Positions 31,023-41,663 are shown, counted from the stretch's first letter. The stretch is 64,000 nt of DNA from Gammaproteobacteria bacterium (GCA_012960755.1 DUAT01000153.1:115805-179804), one strand, 5' to 3'. The notes: generated by a model not told the origin, from the letters alone. Translations and numbers: made by a program.

Positions 31023-32231
31023 ATGACAGAAACCTACATAACATTTTCAGTGTTCGCTTTGTTTGCGTTTGCCTACAGCCTGATTGCGGGAAGGCTCGAA
31101 AAAACGATAATTAGTGGCCCGATTGTTTTCACGTTTTGTGGTTACCTCCTCGGACCCCAGGTCTTTGGCGTATTTGAGTATCAATATAACGCAGAGAGCT
31201 TAAGGCTTATTGCGGAGCTGACTCTGGGGGTCATTTTATTTGTCGATGCCTCCCTTGCGGACCTTGGTGTACTGCGAAAAAGTTCTGCCATACCAAAACG
31301 GATGTTGCTGATTGGTTTGCCGCTTGTACTCTTGTTGGGCTATGGCGTTGGTGAACTTATTTTTACGCAGATGAGCTGGGTCTATGTCGCGCTTCTAGCG
31401 ACCATGCTCGCTCCCACCGATGCAGCACTCGGCAAGCCGGTAATCGCCAACGAAACTGTACCAGCGAATATAAGACAGGGCCTTAACTTCGAAAGTGGGT
31501 TAAACGATGGTATCTGTGTGCCAATTCTATTGGTTTTCCTGGCGATCGCCACAGGTGAGGCAGGAGAGAGCAGGCCGATTGCACTTGTATTGTCACTGGT
31601 TGCCCAGGAAATTGGGATCGGTGCGCTGGTGGGTGTCGGATTAACCTTGCTTGGTGGCTCGCTAATGCGGATTTGCCATGAAAGGGGATGGATCACCAGT
31701 ATCTGGATGCAGCTTTTAATTCCGAGCCTCGCTATCGCGTGTTTTACCCTGGCTCAGGCGTTGCACGGTAGTGGTTTTATCGCAAGTTTCATTGGTGGTT
31801 TGGTTTTGAATCGTATGGGTTCAAGCAAAATTCACGAGCTTACTTTACCAGCAGAGGGTGTCGGTGAAATGTTGGCGATGTTAACCTGGCTGTTCTTTGG
31901 TATTGCCGTTGTGGGTCAGTTCGCATCCTCAATGAGTTGGGAGATATTGTTGTATGCAATCCTCAGTCTTACGTTGATTCGTATCCTGCCAATATTTGTT
32001 TCACTGACCGGACTGGGCCTGGACTGGCAAACAAAACTGTTTCTTGGCTGGTTCGGACCACGAGGGCTTGCGAGTATTGTCTTCGTCATCATCTTCGTTC
32101 AGGCATCACTGCCTGGGGTCGAAGTCATTGTGATGACAGTTTCGGCGACCGTGGTGATGAGTGTGTTGGCACATGGCGTGACGGCAAATCCGCTGGCGAG
32201 GATTTACGTCAACAGGAAAACAAAGATTTAA
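31023..32231 (+). CDS. cation:proton antiporter, CPA1/NhaP type
   Basis: This inner-membrane antiporter of about 402 residues has some twelve hydrophobic segments. Typical CPA1 features are SGPIVFTFCGYLLGP in the second segment, LAPTDAALGKPVI (the TD motif of the core domain), FESGLNDGICVPILLVF (the ND motif with the ion-binding Asp), and GWFGPRGLASIVF near the C-terminus. It should exchange Na+ or K+ for H+. ATG at 31023, seven bases after AGGGA, is preferred to the earlier ATG at 30978. Its stop interleaves with that of the convergent molybdenum-hydroxylase gene. Confidence 0.9.
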   Translation: MTETYITFSVFALFAFAYSLIAGRLEKTIISGPIVFTFCGYLLGPQVFGVFEYQYNAESLRLIAELTLGVILFVDASLADLGVLRKSSAIPKRMLLIGLPLVLLLGYGVGELIFTQMSWVYVALLATMLAPTDAALGKPVIANETVPANIRQGLNFESGLNDGICVPILLVFLAIATGEAGESRPIALVLSLVAQEIGIGALVGVGLTLLGGSLMRICHERGWITSIWMQLLIPSLAIACFTLAQALHGSGFIASFIGGLVLNRMGSSKIHELTLPAEGVGEMLAMLTWLFFGIAVVGQFASSMSWEILLYAILSLTLIRILPIFVSLTGLGLDWQTKLFLGWFGPRGLASIVFVIIFVQASLPGVEVIVMTVSATVVMSVLAHGVTANPLARIYVNRKTKI

Positions 32232-34570
32232 ACACTAAAACCCTCATCCGTTAGTGGCATGGTTCTTACCCTGTGGCCCGTGGCGGCGAATATCGCGTTG
32301 GCGACCGCAGGTGCAAGGGGAGGCAACGCCGGTTCACCCAGACCTGTAGGACTGTAATCACTCTGGATAAAGTGAATGTCGACCTTCGGTGCATCGGGAA
32401 TTCTCAGCACCTGGTAATCATGTAAATTCGACTGTTCAATTCGACCGTTTTCCATCGTAATCTTCTGGCCCATCATGGTGCTAAAACCGTCAATCACTGC
32501 GCCTTCCACCTGGGATGTCGCGCCGCTCATATTGATAATGGGACCCACGTCAACGGCAACGGTGACGTTGTGTACGGTGAGTTTTTTATTCCTGTCGACG
32601 CTAACCTCTGCCACCTCGGCGACATGGGCAGCATGGCTGAAGTGAAAAGCCAAACCCAGGCCATATCCCCTGGGCATTTTCCGGCCCCAGTTTGACTCCG
32701 CGGCGGCAAGTTTAATGACGTCCGCTGCACGTCCGGTATTGAGTGAACGGATATTACCCTGTTCAAACCATCGAGGTTTACCCATGATTTCCAGTAAGAC
32801 ATCAAGATGATCCCGGCCAGCCTCGTGAGCCAGTTCATGAATAAAACTTTGAATTACAAATGCAGTTGTATTCGCCCCTGGTGCTCGCCAGGGGCCACAG
32901 GGCGTTTCAATATCAAACATGGTTTTACTGGCACGCGTATGCTTGAGATTAAGCATGGGAAATTCAGTTGCCCTGAATCCGGACCCGCTGATGCGTCCTC
33001 CACCCTTGTATGTCATACCAATAAAGTGATCGTCGAATGCAACGACTTCGCCTTTTCTGTTAACGGATCCTTTGACAGCTTGAAATCCGCCCACCCGGTA
33101 AAAATCGTGCTGCAGATCATCTTCCCGGGTCCAGGTGAGTTTCACGGGTGCACCCACGTGCCGGGACATTTCAATAACTTCGCAAATGTATTCGCTATAA
33201 ACCCTGCGACCGAAGCTGCCCCCCAGGCGCATCTGGTGAATTTTCACCTGGCCCTGTTCCAGCCCGAACATTGACTTGGCAATGGGGTAGGCGCGGGTCG
33301 GTGCCTGGGTAGGGATCCAAAGTTCCAGCGTGTGCTGCTTGCCATTTTTACCGGCCTGATAGTTGGCTGAACAGTTCATCGGTTCCAGGCATAAGTGGGA
33401 TACAAAAGGATACTGATAGAAGGCGCTGATTGTTTTGTTATCCGGGTTTAAAAACGCCTTATCAACATCGCCATTGTCTGTGATGAGATCCTCGCCCTGT
33501 TTGTCTTTAATCTGGTTCGCCGACCTCACCATTTCCGTCCAGCTGTCTTTTGAGGCGCCGGATTCATCCCATTTGACCTTGAGTTTCCGTTTCGCATTGA
33601 AAACGGCCCAGGTCGATGTGCCTACAATCGCAACCCCGGACGACAATTCCCGGACATTGCCATTGCCCTCGACGATAAATGCATCTTTGATTCCCGACAT
33701 TTTTTTTATCTCGTCAAGATTTGCGCTTAGCGCCAGGCCACCAAATGCAGGACATTTCTGGTAAGCGCCGTACAGCATTTCCGGGACTCTGACGTCGATG
33801 CCGAACAATGCCAGACCGGTGACAATGTCGAGATTGTCCACACCGGTGACTGATGTACCGATGATGGTGTAGTCTGCCTTGTCCTTGAACACCAGTGAAT
33901 CCGGGTCCGGCACTGCCTGTTTCACCGCCAGGGCTGCCAGATCACCGAACGAAAGTGAACGGCTCGAAAACAGATGAGAGATGGTACTGTCCTGGGCGTG
34001 TAGCTCTTCTCGCGGCAGTTCCATGGCGATAGATGCGGCGCCAATAAACATTTCGCGAGCCGAAGCACCCATGGTACGCATCTGGTCAAAAGTCCTGGGT
34101 ATTGTTGTTGACCCACCTGCTCCGTGTCGGCCGAATCGGGATTCGTCAACCTCGGATTGCAAAACCTCGACATCCTCCCACTTTGCACCCATTTCTTCCG
34201 CAATCACCATGGGTAGTGCTGTTTTGATACCTTGACCCATTTCCGGATTAGAGGAATAGATGACAATACGCCCATCTGAGGATACCTTGATAAAAGCATT
34301 GAGTTCGACGGAACCAACAAGGCTGCCCAACTCTTCGGCCGATCCAGGGTTGGCCGGTAAAATTGACGCAAGCAGCAGGCTGCCGCCGGTGATGCCGGTC
34401 AGCTTCAGAAATGATCGCCGGTTCAGATTTTGGACAGAGAATTTTCCGAGCAATTCAGGATTTTTCCTGGACTGATTTGCTAACTGGATCCGTATGGCGC
34501 GAACCAGGTCGATATCCTCGTCATGTGTTTCGTTTGTCGCGTCAGCAGGAGTTTGATTCATGTCTTTCAT
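32228..34570 (-). CDS. molybdopterin-binding large subunit of a xanthine-dehydrogenase-family hydroxylase (IorB-like)
   Basis: This 780-residue large subunit of a molybdenum hydroxylase has a twin-arginine-like segment [19 protein letters not shown] near residues 50-68. Further motifs are [48 protein letters not shown], and [15 protein letters not shown] with the catalytic Glu. It resembles isoquinoline 1-oxidoreductase beta and periplasmic aldehyde dehydrogenases. The partner iron-sulfur subunit gene lies upstream with a four-base overlap. FAD and cytochrome subunits are not seen nearby. It probably hydroxylates an aldehyde or N-heterocycle in the periplasm. Confidence 0.9.
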   Translation of the reverse strand: MKDMNQTPADATNETHDEDIDLVRAIRIQLANQSRKNPELLGKFSVQNLNRRSFLKLTGITGGSLLLASILPANPGSAEELGSLVGSVELNAFIKVSSDGRIVIYSSNPEMGQGIKTALPMVIAEEMGAKWEDVEVLQSEVDESRFGRHGAGGSTTIPRTFDQMRTMGASAREMFIGAASIAMELPREELHAQDSTISHLFSSRSLSFGDLAALAVKQAVPDPDSLVFKDKADYTIIGTSVTGVDNLDIVTGLALFGIDVRVPEMLYGAYQKCPAFGGLALSANLDEIKKMSGIKDAFIVEGNGNVRELSSGVAIVGTSTWAVFNAKRKLKVKWDESGASKDSWTEMVRSANQIKDKQGEDLITDNGDVDKAFLNPDNKTISAFYQYPFVSHLCLEPMNCSANYQAGKNGKQHTLELWIPTQAPTRAYPIAKSMFGLEQGQVKIHQMRLGGSFGRRVYSEYICEVIEMSRHVGAPVKLTWTREDDLQHDFYRVGGFQAVKGSVNRKGEVVAFDDHFIGMTYKGGGRISGSGFRATEFPMLNLKHTRASKTMFDIETPCGPWRAPGANTTAFVIQSFIHELAHEAGRDHLDVLLEIMGKPRWFEQGNIRSLNTGRAADVIKLAAAESNWGRKMPRGYGLGLAFHFSHAAHVAEVAEVSVDRNKKLTVHNVTVAVDVGPIINMSGATSQVEGAVIDGFSTMMGQKITMENGRIEQSNLHDYQVLRIPDAPKVDIHFIQSDYSPTGLGEPALPPLAPAVANAIFAATGHRVRTMPLTDEGFSV

Positions 34571-35085
34571 ACTAGTGTAGTGTCCTCCGTGAGATCTGGG
34601 GCCCGGGTCGAAGACGCCATTGCATCGTGATATTTAACGGCGGTGTGAATTGCGGTACGAATTCTGTTGTAAGTGCCGCATCGGCAGTAATTGCCTGCCA
34701 TCGCAGCGTCGATATCATCATCGGTCGGATTTTGATTTTGCTTCAGCAATGCTGCAGCTGACATGATTTGACCTGCCTGGCAGTAGCCACACTGAGCCAC
34801 GTCAACATCAATCCAGGCTTGTTGTAGCGGATCCAACTGCATGCCATCTGCCAAACCTTCAATGGTGCGAATCTGTTGGTTCGCTACGTCAGACACTCTG
34901 GTGGTACAAGATCGAACGGGTTGATCGTTGACATGTACCGTACAGGCACCACATTGAGCGATACCACAACCAAATTTGGTACCTACCAGTCCAAGTTCGT
35001 CCCTGAGAGCCCACAACAGCGGCATTTCTGCATCAACGTTCAACTTGATGGCTTTACCATTCACATTCAGTTTATAGTTTGGCAT
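34567..35085 (-). CDS. (2Fe-2S) small subunit of the molybdenum hydroxylase (IorA-like)
   Basis: This 172-residue subunit carries two [2Fe-2S] sites. The plant-ferredoxin-type site is [16 protein letters not shown] with a further Cys in VRSCTT. The second is [17 protein letters not shown] with [13 protein letters not shown]. This is the standard pattern of small subunits of isoquinoline oxidoreductase and aldehyde oxidase types. It has about 20 residues beyond the usual end. Its TGA overlaps the large-subunit ATG (ATGA). It is divergent from a TetR gene, the likely regulator. Confidence 0.93.
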   Translation of the reverse strand: MPNYKLNVNGKAIKLNVDAEMPLLWALRDELGLVGTKFGCGIAQCGACTVHVNDQPVRSCTTRVSDVANQQIRTIEGLADGMQLDPLQQAWIDVDVAQCGYCQAGQIMSAAALLKQNQNPTDDDIDAAMAGNYCRCGTYNRIRTAIHTAVKYHDAMASSTRAPDLTEDTTLV

Positions 35086-35211
35086 AAGATTCCTGCGCCA
35101 GCGCGGATTGCGGTGGGGTTGTGGTCGGATTGTGCTCGATCATGTGGCTTGAGTGTACTCGCAGGAGGATTATTAAGGCAAACTGCAGGTCTGATGCTAA
35201 GATTGGGCCAA

Positions 35212-35239
35212 GAGCTCTCATGGGCCGAGCTCTCATGGG
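35212..35239. repeat. 13-base direct repeats between tetR and the hydroxylase operon
   Basis: gagctctcatggg occurs at 35212-35224 and again at 35227-35239, 15 bases apart. Each contains the palindrome GAGCTC, and a third degraded copy (gtcgagtctctca) follows at about 35240. The repeats sit in the 189-base divergent space about 35 bases before the TetR start. They could be operator half-sites or a local duplication. Confidence 0.5.
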
Positions 35240-35274
35240 GTCGAGTCTCTCAATTAGAAGAGAAGTAGATGTAG

Positions 35275-35922
35275 ATGAATGAACCGCAAACGAAATTAAC
35301 CTATCACCATGGTGATTTGCGGCAGACCCTGATCGATACTGCTATTAAACACCTGAGGGAGTCGGGGGCAGACACGTTGAGTTTACGTGCATTAGCCCGA
35401 CAGGTTGGTGTTTCACAAACCGCCCCTTACCGCCACTTTGATTCGAAAAATGCGCTGTTCGCAGCAATAGCTGTTTTTGGCCTGCAGCAATTGAAAATTG
35501 AATTACGGCGAGCCCGGGATCGACATCGTGGCGACCACGCGGCGTCAATTCTGCATGTAGGACTCGCTTATATTCATTGGGCAACTCAGAATCCGGAAAA
35601 ATATCTGCTGTTGTTTGATTCATCGCTGGTCGAGTTTGGCAAATACCCTGATCTTCTCGAGGCAAGCAACGAGGCGTTTGCGGTGCTGATGCAAACCATC
35701 GAACGTGGCAAGCAAGCAGATCTATTGATTGATCGACCAACCCATCAATTAGCTGGTGCTTTTTGGGCGAGTGTCCATGGCGCATCAAGTTTGCTGATTT
35801 CAAAGACGGGTAAACAAACCCGCGAAGAAGAACACGATGCGATTATTGCCATTAAACAGTTGGCTAAAGATCCTCGTTCAACTCTGGAGTTTTTTTTGAA
35901 TTCCATTCGGAAACCTTCATAA
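35275..35922 (+). CDS. TetR/AcrR family transcriptional regulator
   Basis: This 215-residue repressor-type regulator has an N-terminal helix-turn-helix: LIDTAIKHLRESGADTLSLRAL, then ARQVGVSQTAPYRHFDSKNAL (residues about 16-58). The C-terminal ligand domain resembles the TetR_C_33 type, with IHWATQNPEKYLLLFDSS. It is divergent from the molybdenum-hydroxylase genes, with direct repeats in between, so control of that operon is likely. The inducer is unknown. Confidence 0.92.
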   Translation: MNEPQTKLTYHHGDLRQTLIDTAIKHLRESGADTLSLRALARQVGVSQTAPYRHFDSKNALFAAIAVFGLQQLKIELRRARDRHRGDHAASILHVGLAYIHWATQNPEKYLLLFDSSLVEFGKYPDLLEASNEAFAVLMQTIERGKQADLLIDRPTHQLAGAFWASVHGASSLLISKTGKQTREEEHDAIIAIKQLAKDPRSTLEFFLNSIRKPS

Positions 35923-35944
35923 CACTGGGAGAACCCGTCCACTC

Positions 35945-37273
35945 CTAGATTACAATCCTGGACCAGCCACCCCGGCGCCAGAAATAGGTAAAAATCAACA
36001 CGTGCCCGGCGCGATATCCGAACTGGTGCACACACCAGATCCCGATAAGCCCAAATCCCAGATAAGGTCCAAGCAGGTAGGCACCGGGTACCAGTAAACC
36101 CCACTGGGTAACCAGGTTTACCCAGGTTACTTTTTTAACATCGCCTGCCCCGTTTAGCATCGTCGCTAGCATATATCCGATACCGTTGATGGAAATCATC
36201 AGTCCCAGGATTCGAGTTGGCCAGATGGCGAGTTCGCGGGTCGTGTCGTCACGAATCCAGATGGATAGAACCTCGTCAGGTATCAGCCAGAAAGGTATCC
36301 CCAGAATGAACATGCCCACCACGCCAATTTTAATGACATCCCAGGCCCAGGCTGTTGCTTCAGGGATGTTTTTCCTGCCCAGTGCCTGCCCGACCAGTGT
36401 CGCCCCTGCTGTGCCCAGCCCCCAGGCCGGTAAACCCACCAGATTGATAAAATTGATGAGAACGCTATAGCAGGCCAGCTCCATAGTACCTACCATGCCG
36501 ACAATACTGTAGGTGATTGTTAGCGCCAGTGTGTCCAATAGTTGTTGAAAGCCTGCGGGAATCGCCAGTCGAAGAATGTTGACGGTTTCAGAAATTTGAG
36601 GAAGCCTTCGTAAATAGCCAAATGGCTTGCCGTATCTGATCCCCAGGTAGAGAAACAAAGCGGAACCCACTACAGAAGCCAGGGCGGTGGCGAATCCGGC
36701 CCCTTCTGCGCCCATCTCCGGTGCGCCGAAATTACCGAAAATAAACAGATAGTTAAACACCACGTTTGAGATATGCATAGTAACAAGCGAGGGCACGTAG
36801 ATTCGGGATAAACCGATCCCATTCCAGAATCCGGTGTTGGCAGCGATGAAACCGACGAACACTGCCTGCAGGATGAGCCAGCGTATGTAGTCTGTGCCTA
36901 TGCTAATGACCTCTGGGTCACCATTGACTAAGGGAAACAGATAAGGAGCAAGAAAATACAATAGTGTAGACAGGACGGGTGCTGAGATAAGGATCAGGAG
37001 AAGGGCACCACTTAAATATGGACCACAGGCATCCGCGTGGCCTTCACCCCAGCGCCTTGATACAGTGGCCTGGACGGCGATGGAAAAACCGTAAAATAAC
37101 CCAAGGTAAATAAACGCAGCAAACGAGCTGAGACCCACGGCACCCAGGGCAGCATTTCCCAGGGTACTGACCATCGCCGTATCAATTAATCCCAGCAGTA
37201 CATTTGAGACCATACCTCCCATAATCGGTAATCCGATTACGGCGATTTTTTTGGCCCGGTTTGCGGTGAGCAT
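35945..37273 (-). CDS. MATE family efflux transporter
   Basis: This multidrug and toxin extrusion transporter of 442 residues has twelve hydrophobic segments in two related halves. Conserved features include GLIDTAMVSTLGNAALGAVGL in the first helices and LPAWGLGTAGATLVGQALGR in the second half. It should export organic cations or other toxic compounds in exchange for Na+ or H+. ATG at 37273 is preferred over a TTG at 37309. It is convergent with tetR, 22 bases away. Confidence 0.92.
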   Translation of the reverse strand: MLTANRAKKIAVIGLPIMGGMVSNVLLGLIDTAMVSTLGNAALGAVGLSSFAAFIYLGLFYGFSIAVQATVSRRWGEGHADACGPYLSGALLLILISAPVLSTLLYFLAPYLFPLVNGDPEVISIGTDYIRWLILQAVFVGFIAANTGFWNGIGLSRIYVPSLVTMHISNVVFNYLFIFGNFGAPEMGAEGAGFATALASVVGSALFLYLGIRYGKPFGYLRRLPQISETVNILRLAIPAGFQQLLDTLALTITYSIVGMVGTMELACYSVLINFINLVGLPAWGLGTAGATLVGQALGRKNIPEATAWAWDVIKIGVVGMFILGIPFWLIPDEVLSIWIRDDTTRELAIWPTRILGLMISINGIGYMLATMLNGAGDVKKVTWVNLVTQWGLLVPGAYLLGPYLGFGLIGIWCVHQFGYRAGHVLIFTYFWRRGGWSRIVI

Positions 37274-37418
37274 TGGATTGTTTTTCTGGTTTTGGTGGGT
37301 CGCGTGCAAAAGGGATGGATAGTATCAACATCGTGAATGGTGTGCATGATTGTGAGTTGGTAGCACTCAGGCTAGCATTGCCTGTTGGGACGTCTATTTT
37401 GAATTGAAGGATTTAGCC

Positions 37419-38300
37419 GTGAGAGCGTGTAAAGAAAATTACCTTGAGATCAATGACACAGAGTTATGCTGGTTTGAATGGGGAGAGAAAGATCCGGCAG
37501 AGGAAACCATTTTTTTGATTCATGCCACAGGATTCCACGCCCGATGCTGGGATCAAACTATTAAGTATCTGGGTGACGAGCACATAATCGCCATTGACCT
37601 GCGTGGACATGGCCGGAGTAAAAACAAGGGACCGTTCGGCTGGGACCAGTTTGGTGCCGATGTCACCGCTCTTGTTAACAGCCTTGATCTGAACGAGGTG
37701 GTGGGTGTTGGACATTCAATGGGTGGACACGCCTTGAGCCAGACCATGGCTCACGAACCGGGCAGGTTTAAACGCGCTGTCTTAGTTGACCCGGTTATAA
37801 TGGACCCGGAGTTCTATGTTCAGGCCGGGTCGCCACATGAGAATTTTATCATTGAAGGGGGCGGCCATCCTGTCGCGCGGAGGAGGAATCAGTTCGCCGA
37901 TGCGCAAGCGATGTTCGACAATTTTGAGGGCAGAGGAAGTTACAGCACCTGGCTAAAGGAATCACTGCAGGATTATTGTGAATATGGCTTAGTTCCTGAC
38001 CCGCAAGGCCTTGGATTCAACCTGGCATGCCCACCAGAGGTAGAAGCCGCCATTTACATGGGTAACTCATCTGTGGATATTCATGAACTGGTCGAAAAAA
38101 TAACCATACCTGTTACAGTGCTAAGAGCACAGCAGCGCGAAAGTGAGAGTACAGAACTTGATTTCAGCAAATCCCCGACGTGGACTGGGCTGGCCGACCT
38201 GTTTGGTAATGGTCGGGATGTCTACTTACCGCAGTTGACGCATTTTATGCCCAATCAGAATCCACAATTGGTGGCAGAGTTCATTTTAGGAAAGCGATAA
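37419..38300 (+). CDS. alpha/beta hydrolase
   Basis: This 293-residue alpha/beta hydrolase has FLIHATGFHARCWDQ near residue 33, IAIDLRGHGRSKNKGPFGW, the nucleophile elbow VGVGHSMGGHALS, and a C-terminal QLTHFMPNQNP with the likely catalytic His. This set resembles ester, lactone or meta-cleavage-product hydrolases. GTG at 37419, eight bases after AAGGA, is the preferred start; a TTG at 37404 is possible. Substrate unknown. It precedes the PdxA homologue by 62 bases on the same strand. Confidence 0.88.
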   Translation: MRACKENYLEINDTELCWFEWGEKDPAEETIFLIHATGFHARCWDQTIKYLGDEHIIAIDLRGHGRSKNKGPFGWDQFGADVTALVNSLDLNEVVGVGHSMGGHALSQTMAHEPGRFKRAVLVDPVIMDPEFYVQAGSPHENFIIEGGGHPVARRRNQFADAQAMFDNFEGRGSYSTWLKESLQDYCEYGLVPDPQGLGFNLACPPEVEAAIYMGNSSVDIHELVEKITIPVTVLRAQQRESESTELDFSKSPTWTGLADLFGNGRDVYLPQLTHFMPNQNPQLVAEFILGKR

Positions 38301-38362
38301 ACGCTACTTTGGTGTTAGACAAAAACGGTATCAAACAACAAAAATCAGAATATGGGTGAATT

Positions 38363-39361
38363 ATGAACCCTCTCTTGGCGGTAACCATGGGTGATCCTGC
38401 AGGCGTGGGTGCTGAAATAGCGGTAAAAACGCTCAGTCGACCTGATGTATATTCCCGCGCCCAACCTTTTGTCATTGGCAACGCGGCCTGTCTGAAGCTG
38501 GCTATGCAGCAGACGGGCATTGAGACCCCGATCGTCATTCGCTCATCCGTGAAAGAGGTGACGCCTGTATCCGATGTGATACAGGTAGTCGAGCCGATTG
38601 AATTCGATGCTGACCATCTGGAGATGGGGCGGGTCTGTGACGCTTGTGGCCATGCTGCAGTTGCGTTCTTCGAGTCATCGGTGAATATGGCATTGGCGGG
38701 TGAAATACAGGGTGTTGTTACCTGTCCCATCAATAAAGAAGCTGTGCATGCCGCCGGGTATCATGGTGATATTGGTCACCAGGAAATATTGGGTCGAATG
38801 ACCGGGGCAGAATTAACAGCAACCTTGTTGATGACCACGGGCCTTAAGGTTGCACATTTGTCTACACATAAGTCCCTCGCCGATGCCGTGAGATATGTGA
38901 AAACACCTATACTCGTTGAGAAACTGTTGTTGACTGCTCGGCATCTGCGTCGATGGTCCGGCAAGGAACCGCGTATTGCTGTGGCTGCCTTGAACCCTCA
39001 TGGGAGTGAAGGCGGCATGTTAGGTAGTGAGGAACATGATGAGATTGCACCCGCAGTTGAAAAGGCCCGTGAACTGGGATTGGATGTCGTTGGGCCCTAT
39101 CCTGCGGATTCTGTTTTCTATCGGGCGGTTAATGGTGAGTTTGATGCTGTGATGGCCCTCTACCATGACCAGGGGCATATCGCGATCAAGATGCACAACT
39201 TCGAGGATAGCATCACCGCGACAATGGGGATTCCTTTCATTCGTACCTCAGTGGATCATGGTACCGCATTTGATATTGCCGGTAGCAACAGGGCAAACGA
39301 GGGTGGCCTGGGGAAAGCGCTGGATGCAGCGATCAACATGATGAGTGGCACGTTGGTGTAG
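38363..39361 (+). CDS. pdxA: PdxA family 4-hydroxythreonine-4-phosphate dehydrogenase
   Basis: This 332-residue NAD-dependent dehydrogenase of the PdxA family has AVTMGDPAGVGAEIAVK at the N-terminus, VTCPINKEAVHAAG, and the metal-binding MALYHDQGHIAIKMHNF near residue 270, as well as a second His near HGDIGHQE. In vitamin B6 synthesis PdxA oxidises 4-phosphohydroxythreonine. Here it is not next to surA or ksgA, the usual pdxA neighbours. It could therefore be a second, PdxA2-type enzyme for a catabolic hydroxy acid or diol. Confidence 0.88.
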   Translation: MNPLLAVTMGDPAGVGAEIAVKTLSRPDVYSRAQPFVIGNAACLKLAMQQTGIETPIVIRSSVKEVTPVSDVIQVVEPIEFDADHLEMGRVCDACGHAAVAFFESSVNMALAGEIQGVVTCPINKEAVHAAGYHGDIGHQEILGRMTGAELTATLLMTTGLKVAHLSTHKSLADAVRYVKTPILVEKLLLTARHLRRWSGKEPRIAVAALNPHGSEGGMLGSEEHDEIAPAVEKARELGLDVVGPYPADSVFYRAVNGEFDAVMALYHDQGHIAIKMHNFEDSITATMGIPFIRTSVDHGTAFDIAGSNRANEGGLGKALDAAINMMSGTLV

Positions 39362-39478
39362 GTACGATGCGGCAGTCACTTCGACCCGGCAGCACAATTT
39401 TGTAAGTCCAAAAATAAAAGGTAAACTTTCGTCCCCAGGGTTTTGATATTGCCTGATAATTCGTGAGGACCGGGGCGA

Positions 39479-40196
39479 ATGACATTTTTTGTTGGTACCA
39501 GTGGCTTCAGCTACAAACAATGGAAGGGCGTATTTTATCCTCAAGGTCTGAAGGACAACGAGATGTTGTCATATTATGCTTCTCAACTCGGAGCGGTTGA
39601 GATCAACAACACCTTCTACCGTATGCCGAAACGGGTCGTATTGCAGAATTGGTCAAGTGAGACACCAGAGACTTTTCGGTTTGTCATCAAGGCTTCTCGT
39701 CGCATAACCCATCAGAAAAGACTCAAAGAGACAGACGAAACGATGCAATACCTGATCAAAAAATACTGCGGTTCTAGGCGATAAGCTTGGTGCGCTGCTG
39801 TTCCAGTTGCCTCCGAATATGAGATGCAATATTGAGCGGCTTAAATCATTCCTGTCCCTGATTCCCGGTACCGTACCTGCTGCTATCGAATTTCGCCATG
39901 AGTCCTGGTTCGATGAGCAGGTGTTTGCATGCCTGCGTAACCAGAATGTTGCGCTTGTGCATTCTCAGAGTGAAGATTCGACGTTACCTTTCGTGGCAAC
40001 TGCTGATTGGGGATACTTTCGACTAAGAAATCCCGGTTACGACAAACGTGGTTTGCGTAAATGGGTAAAAACAGCGCTTGAAGCCGGTTTTGTACACTGT
40101 CATGCGTACTTTAAACATGAGGATGAAGGCGCTGGGCCCAAATTGGCGATAGAATTCCAGGCTCTGGCATCGACCAGCCTGGATATGACCGGCTGA
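39479..40196 (+). pseudogene. DUF72 family protein, split by a frameshift
   Basis: Two consecutive frames encode one DUF72 protein. The first part (39479-39784) begins MTFFVGTSGFSYKQWKGVFY. The second picks up in the next frame, where the sequence reads TAVLGDKLGALLFQLPPN and continues to 40196. The frames join at a run of six A bases near 39753-39758. Removing one A gives a continuous gene of about 238 residues, the normal DUF72 size. This is either a recent one-base expansion or a sequencing error. DUF72 function is not established. Confidence 0.8.
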
Positions 40197-40391
40197 ACGA
40201 CGATTCGGATCCGATTTGTCTCTCGTTTTTTGCCCGAAGCCTGCATAGGCAACATTAAGGTTCTCGTATCAATCTGATCATTGAGCGCGTTAGGTATTTT
40301 TTTGCCTGGACTAATTTGATAGTGTACGGCTTAGAAATATTTCGGACTATCATCCAATCAACATTTGCTAATAAAGCAATGGAGGACTGTC

Positions 40392-41591
40392 ATGGGGGCA
40401 TTGGACGAGTTTCGTCTCGATACGAGAGCGTGGCTGGGGGCAAACTGCCCGGCCAGCATGAAGGAACCCGCTACAGAAGATCAGTTTATCGGCGGGGGTA
40501 AGAAACAGCAGTACAAGAATCCTGATGCTAAATTGTGGCTTGACCGCATGGCAGACAAGGGCTGGACGGCGCCCATGTGGCCCCAGGAATACGGTGGCGC
40601 GGATTTGTCGAAAGCACAGTTCCTGGTACTGCAGGATGAAATGATTGCCATCAATGCCCGAAGCCCCATTGGTGGTATGGGGTTCAGCATGATTGGTCCG
40701 ACACTATTGGATTACGGCACTGAAGAGCAGAAGAAAGAACATTTACCCAAAATAGCCAATGGAGAGATACGCTGGTGCCAGGGTTATAGCGAACCGGGAG
40801 CCGGGTCGGACCTTGCCAGTCTGCAGACAAAATGCGAAGACAAGGGTGATTACTTCCAGGTTAACGGGCAGAAAATCTGGACATCCGGTGCTCAGTTTGC
40901 CGATTGGATATTTACACTGGTGCGTACAGATCCCCAGGCACCGAAGCATGAGGGAATCAGCTTCGTATTGATTGATATGGACCAAGCTGGTGTGTCGGTG
41001 AAACCCATAAAATTGATCAGCGGTAATTCGCCTTTTTGTGAAACGTTTTTTGATGATGCCCTGGTGCAGAAGAACGACCTGGTTGGGCAGCTCAATCGGG
41101 GCTGGACAGTGGGTAAACGACTGCTACAGCACGAACGGAGTTCCATCTCGGGTATGAATTCCGGCGGTCGACGAGGCCGATACGACGGGATGCGTGAGTT
41201 GTCGGCTATTGCCACGGAATACGTAGGTCTTGTGGATGGTAAACTGGCAGACGGAACATTGAGAGGTTCCATCGTTCAGAATGATATGGATCACCGGGTA
41301 TATGGTCTTACCCAGCAACGAGCCATGGCAGAAAATGACAAGGGTGAGACCGCGACTTATGCCACATCGATGTTTAAGTACTACGGTTCGGAAATTGGCA
41401 AGGAGCGATTGGAACTGCAGCTGAAGGTAATGGGTACTCAATCCATGGGTTGGGAGGGCGAGACATTCAGCGGTGAAGAGCAGGTACTGACACGAACCTG
41501 GCTGAGATCCAAGGCAAGTTCGATTGCCGGTGGCAGTTCAGAGGTTCAAATGAATATTATTGCCAAGCGAGTACTTGGCTTGCCAGATTGA
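40392..41591 (+). CDS. acyl-CoA dehydrogenase, likely catalytic partner
   Basis: This 399-residue acyl-CoA dehydrogenase has the FAD-side motif WCQGYSEPGAGSDLASLQ near residue 128, NGQKIWTSGAQFADW, and a C-terminal SSIAGGSSEVQMNIIAKRVL. The medium-chain-type catalytic Glu (in YEGTS) is replaced by AGGSS. Glu248 in LLQHERSS lies where isovaleryl-CoA-type enzymes and ChsE2 have their base. The ATG at 40392 follows GGAGG. It is followed by a second dehydrogenase gene that seems to lack a base, so the two probably form a heteromer. Confidence 0.9.
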   Translation: MGALDEFRLDTRAWLGANCPASMKEPATEDQFIGGGKKQQYKNPDAKLWLDRMADKGWTAPMWPQEYGGADLSKAQFLVLQDEMIAINARSPIGGMGFSMIGPTLLDYGTEEQKKEHLPKIANGEIRWCQGYSEPGAGSDLASLQTKCEDKGDYFQVNGQKIWTSGAQFADWIFTLVRTDPQAPKHEGISFVLIDMDQAGVSVKPIKLISGNSPFCETFFDDALVQKNDLVGQLNRGWTVGKRLLQHERSSISGMNSGGRRGRYDGMRELSAIATEYVGLVDGKLADGTLRGSIVQNDMDHRVYGLTQQRAMAENDKGETATYATSMFKYYGSEIGKERLELQLKVMGTQSMGWEGETFSGEEQVLTRTWLRSKASSIAGGSSEVQMNIIAKRVLGLPD

Positions 41592-41663
41592 TATAATTAA
41601 AACTGCCGGGTCCAACCTGGCGTAAACACCAGATTTTTGAAAGCACGACTAGGAGCAACTCAG

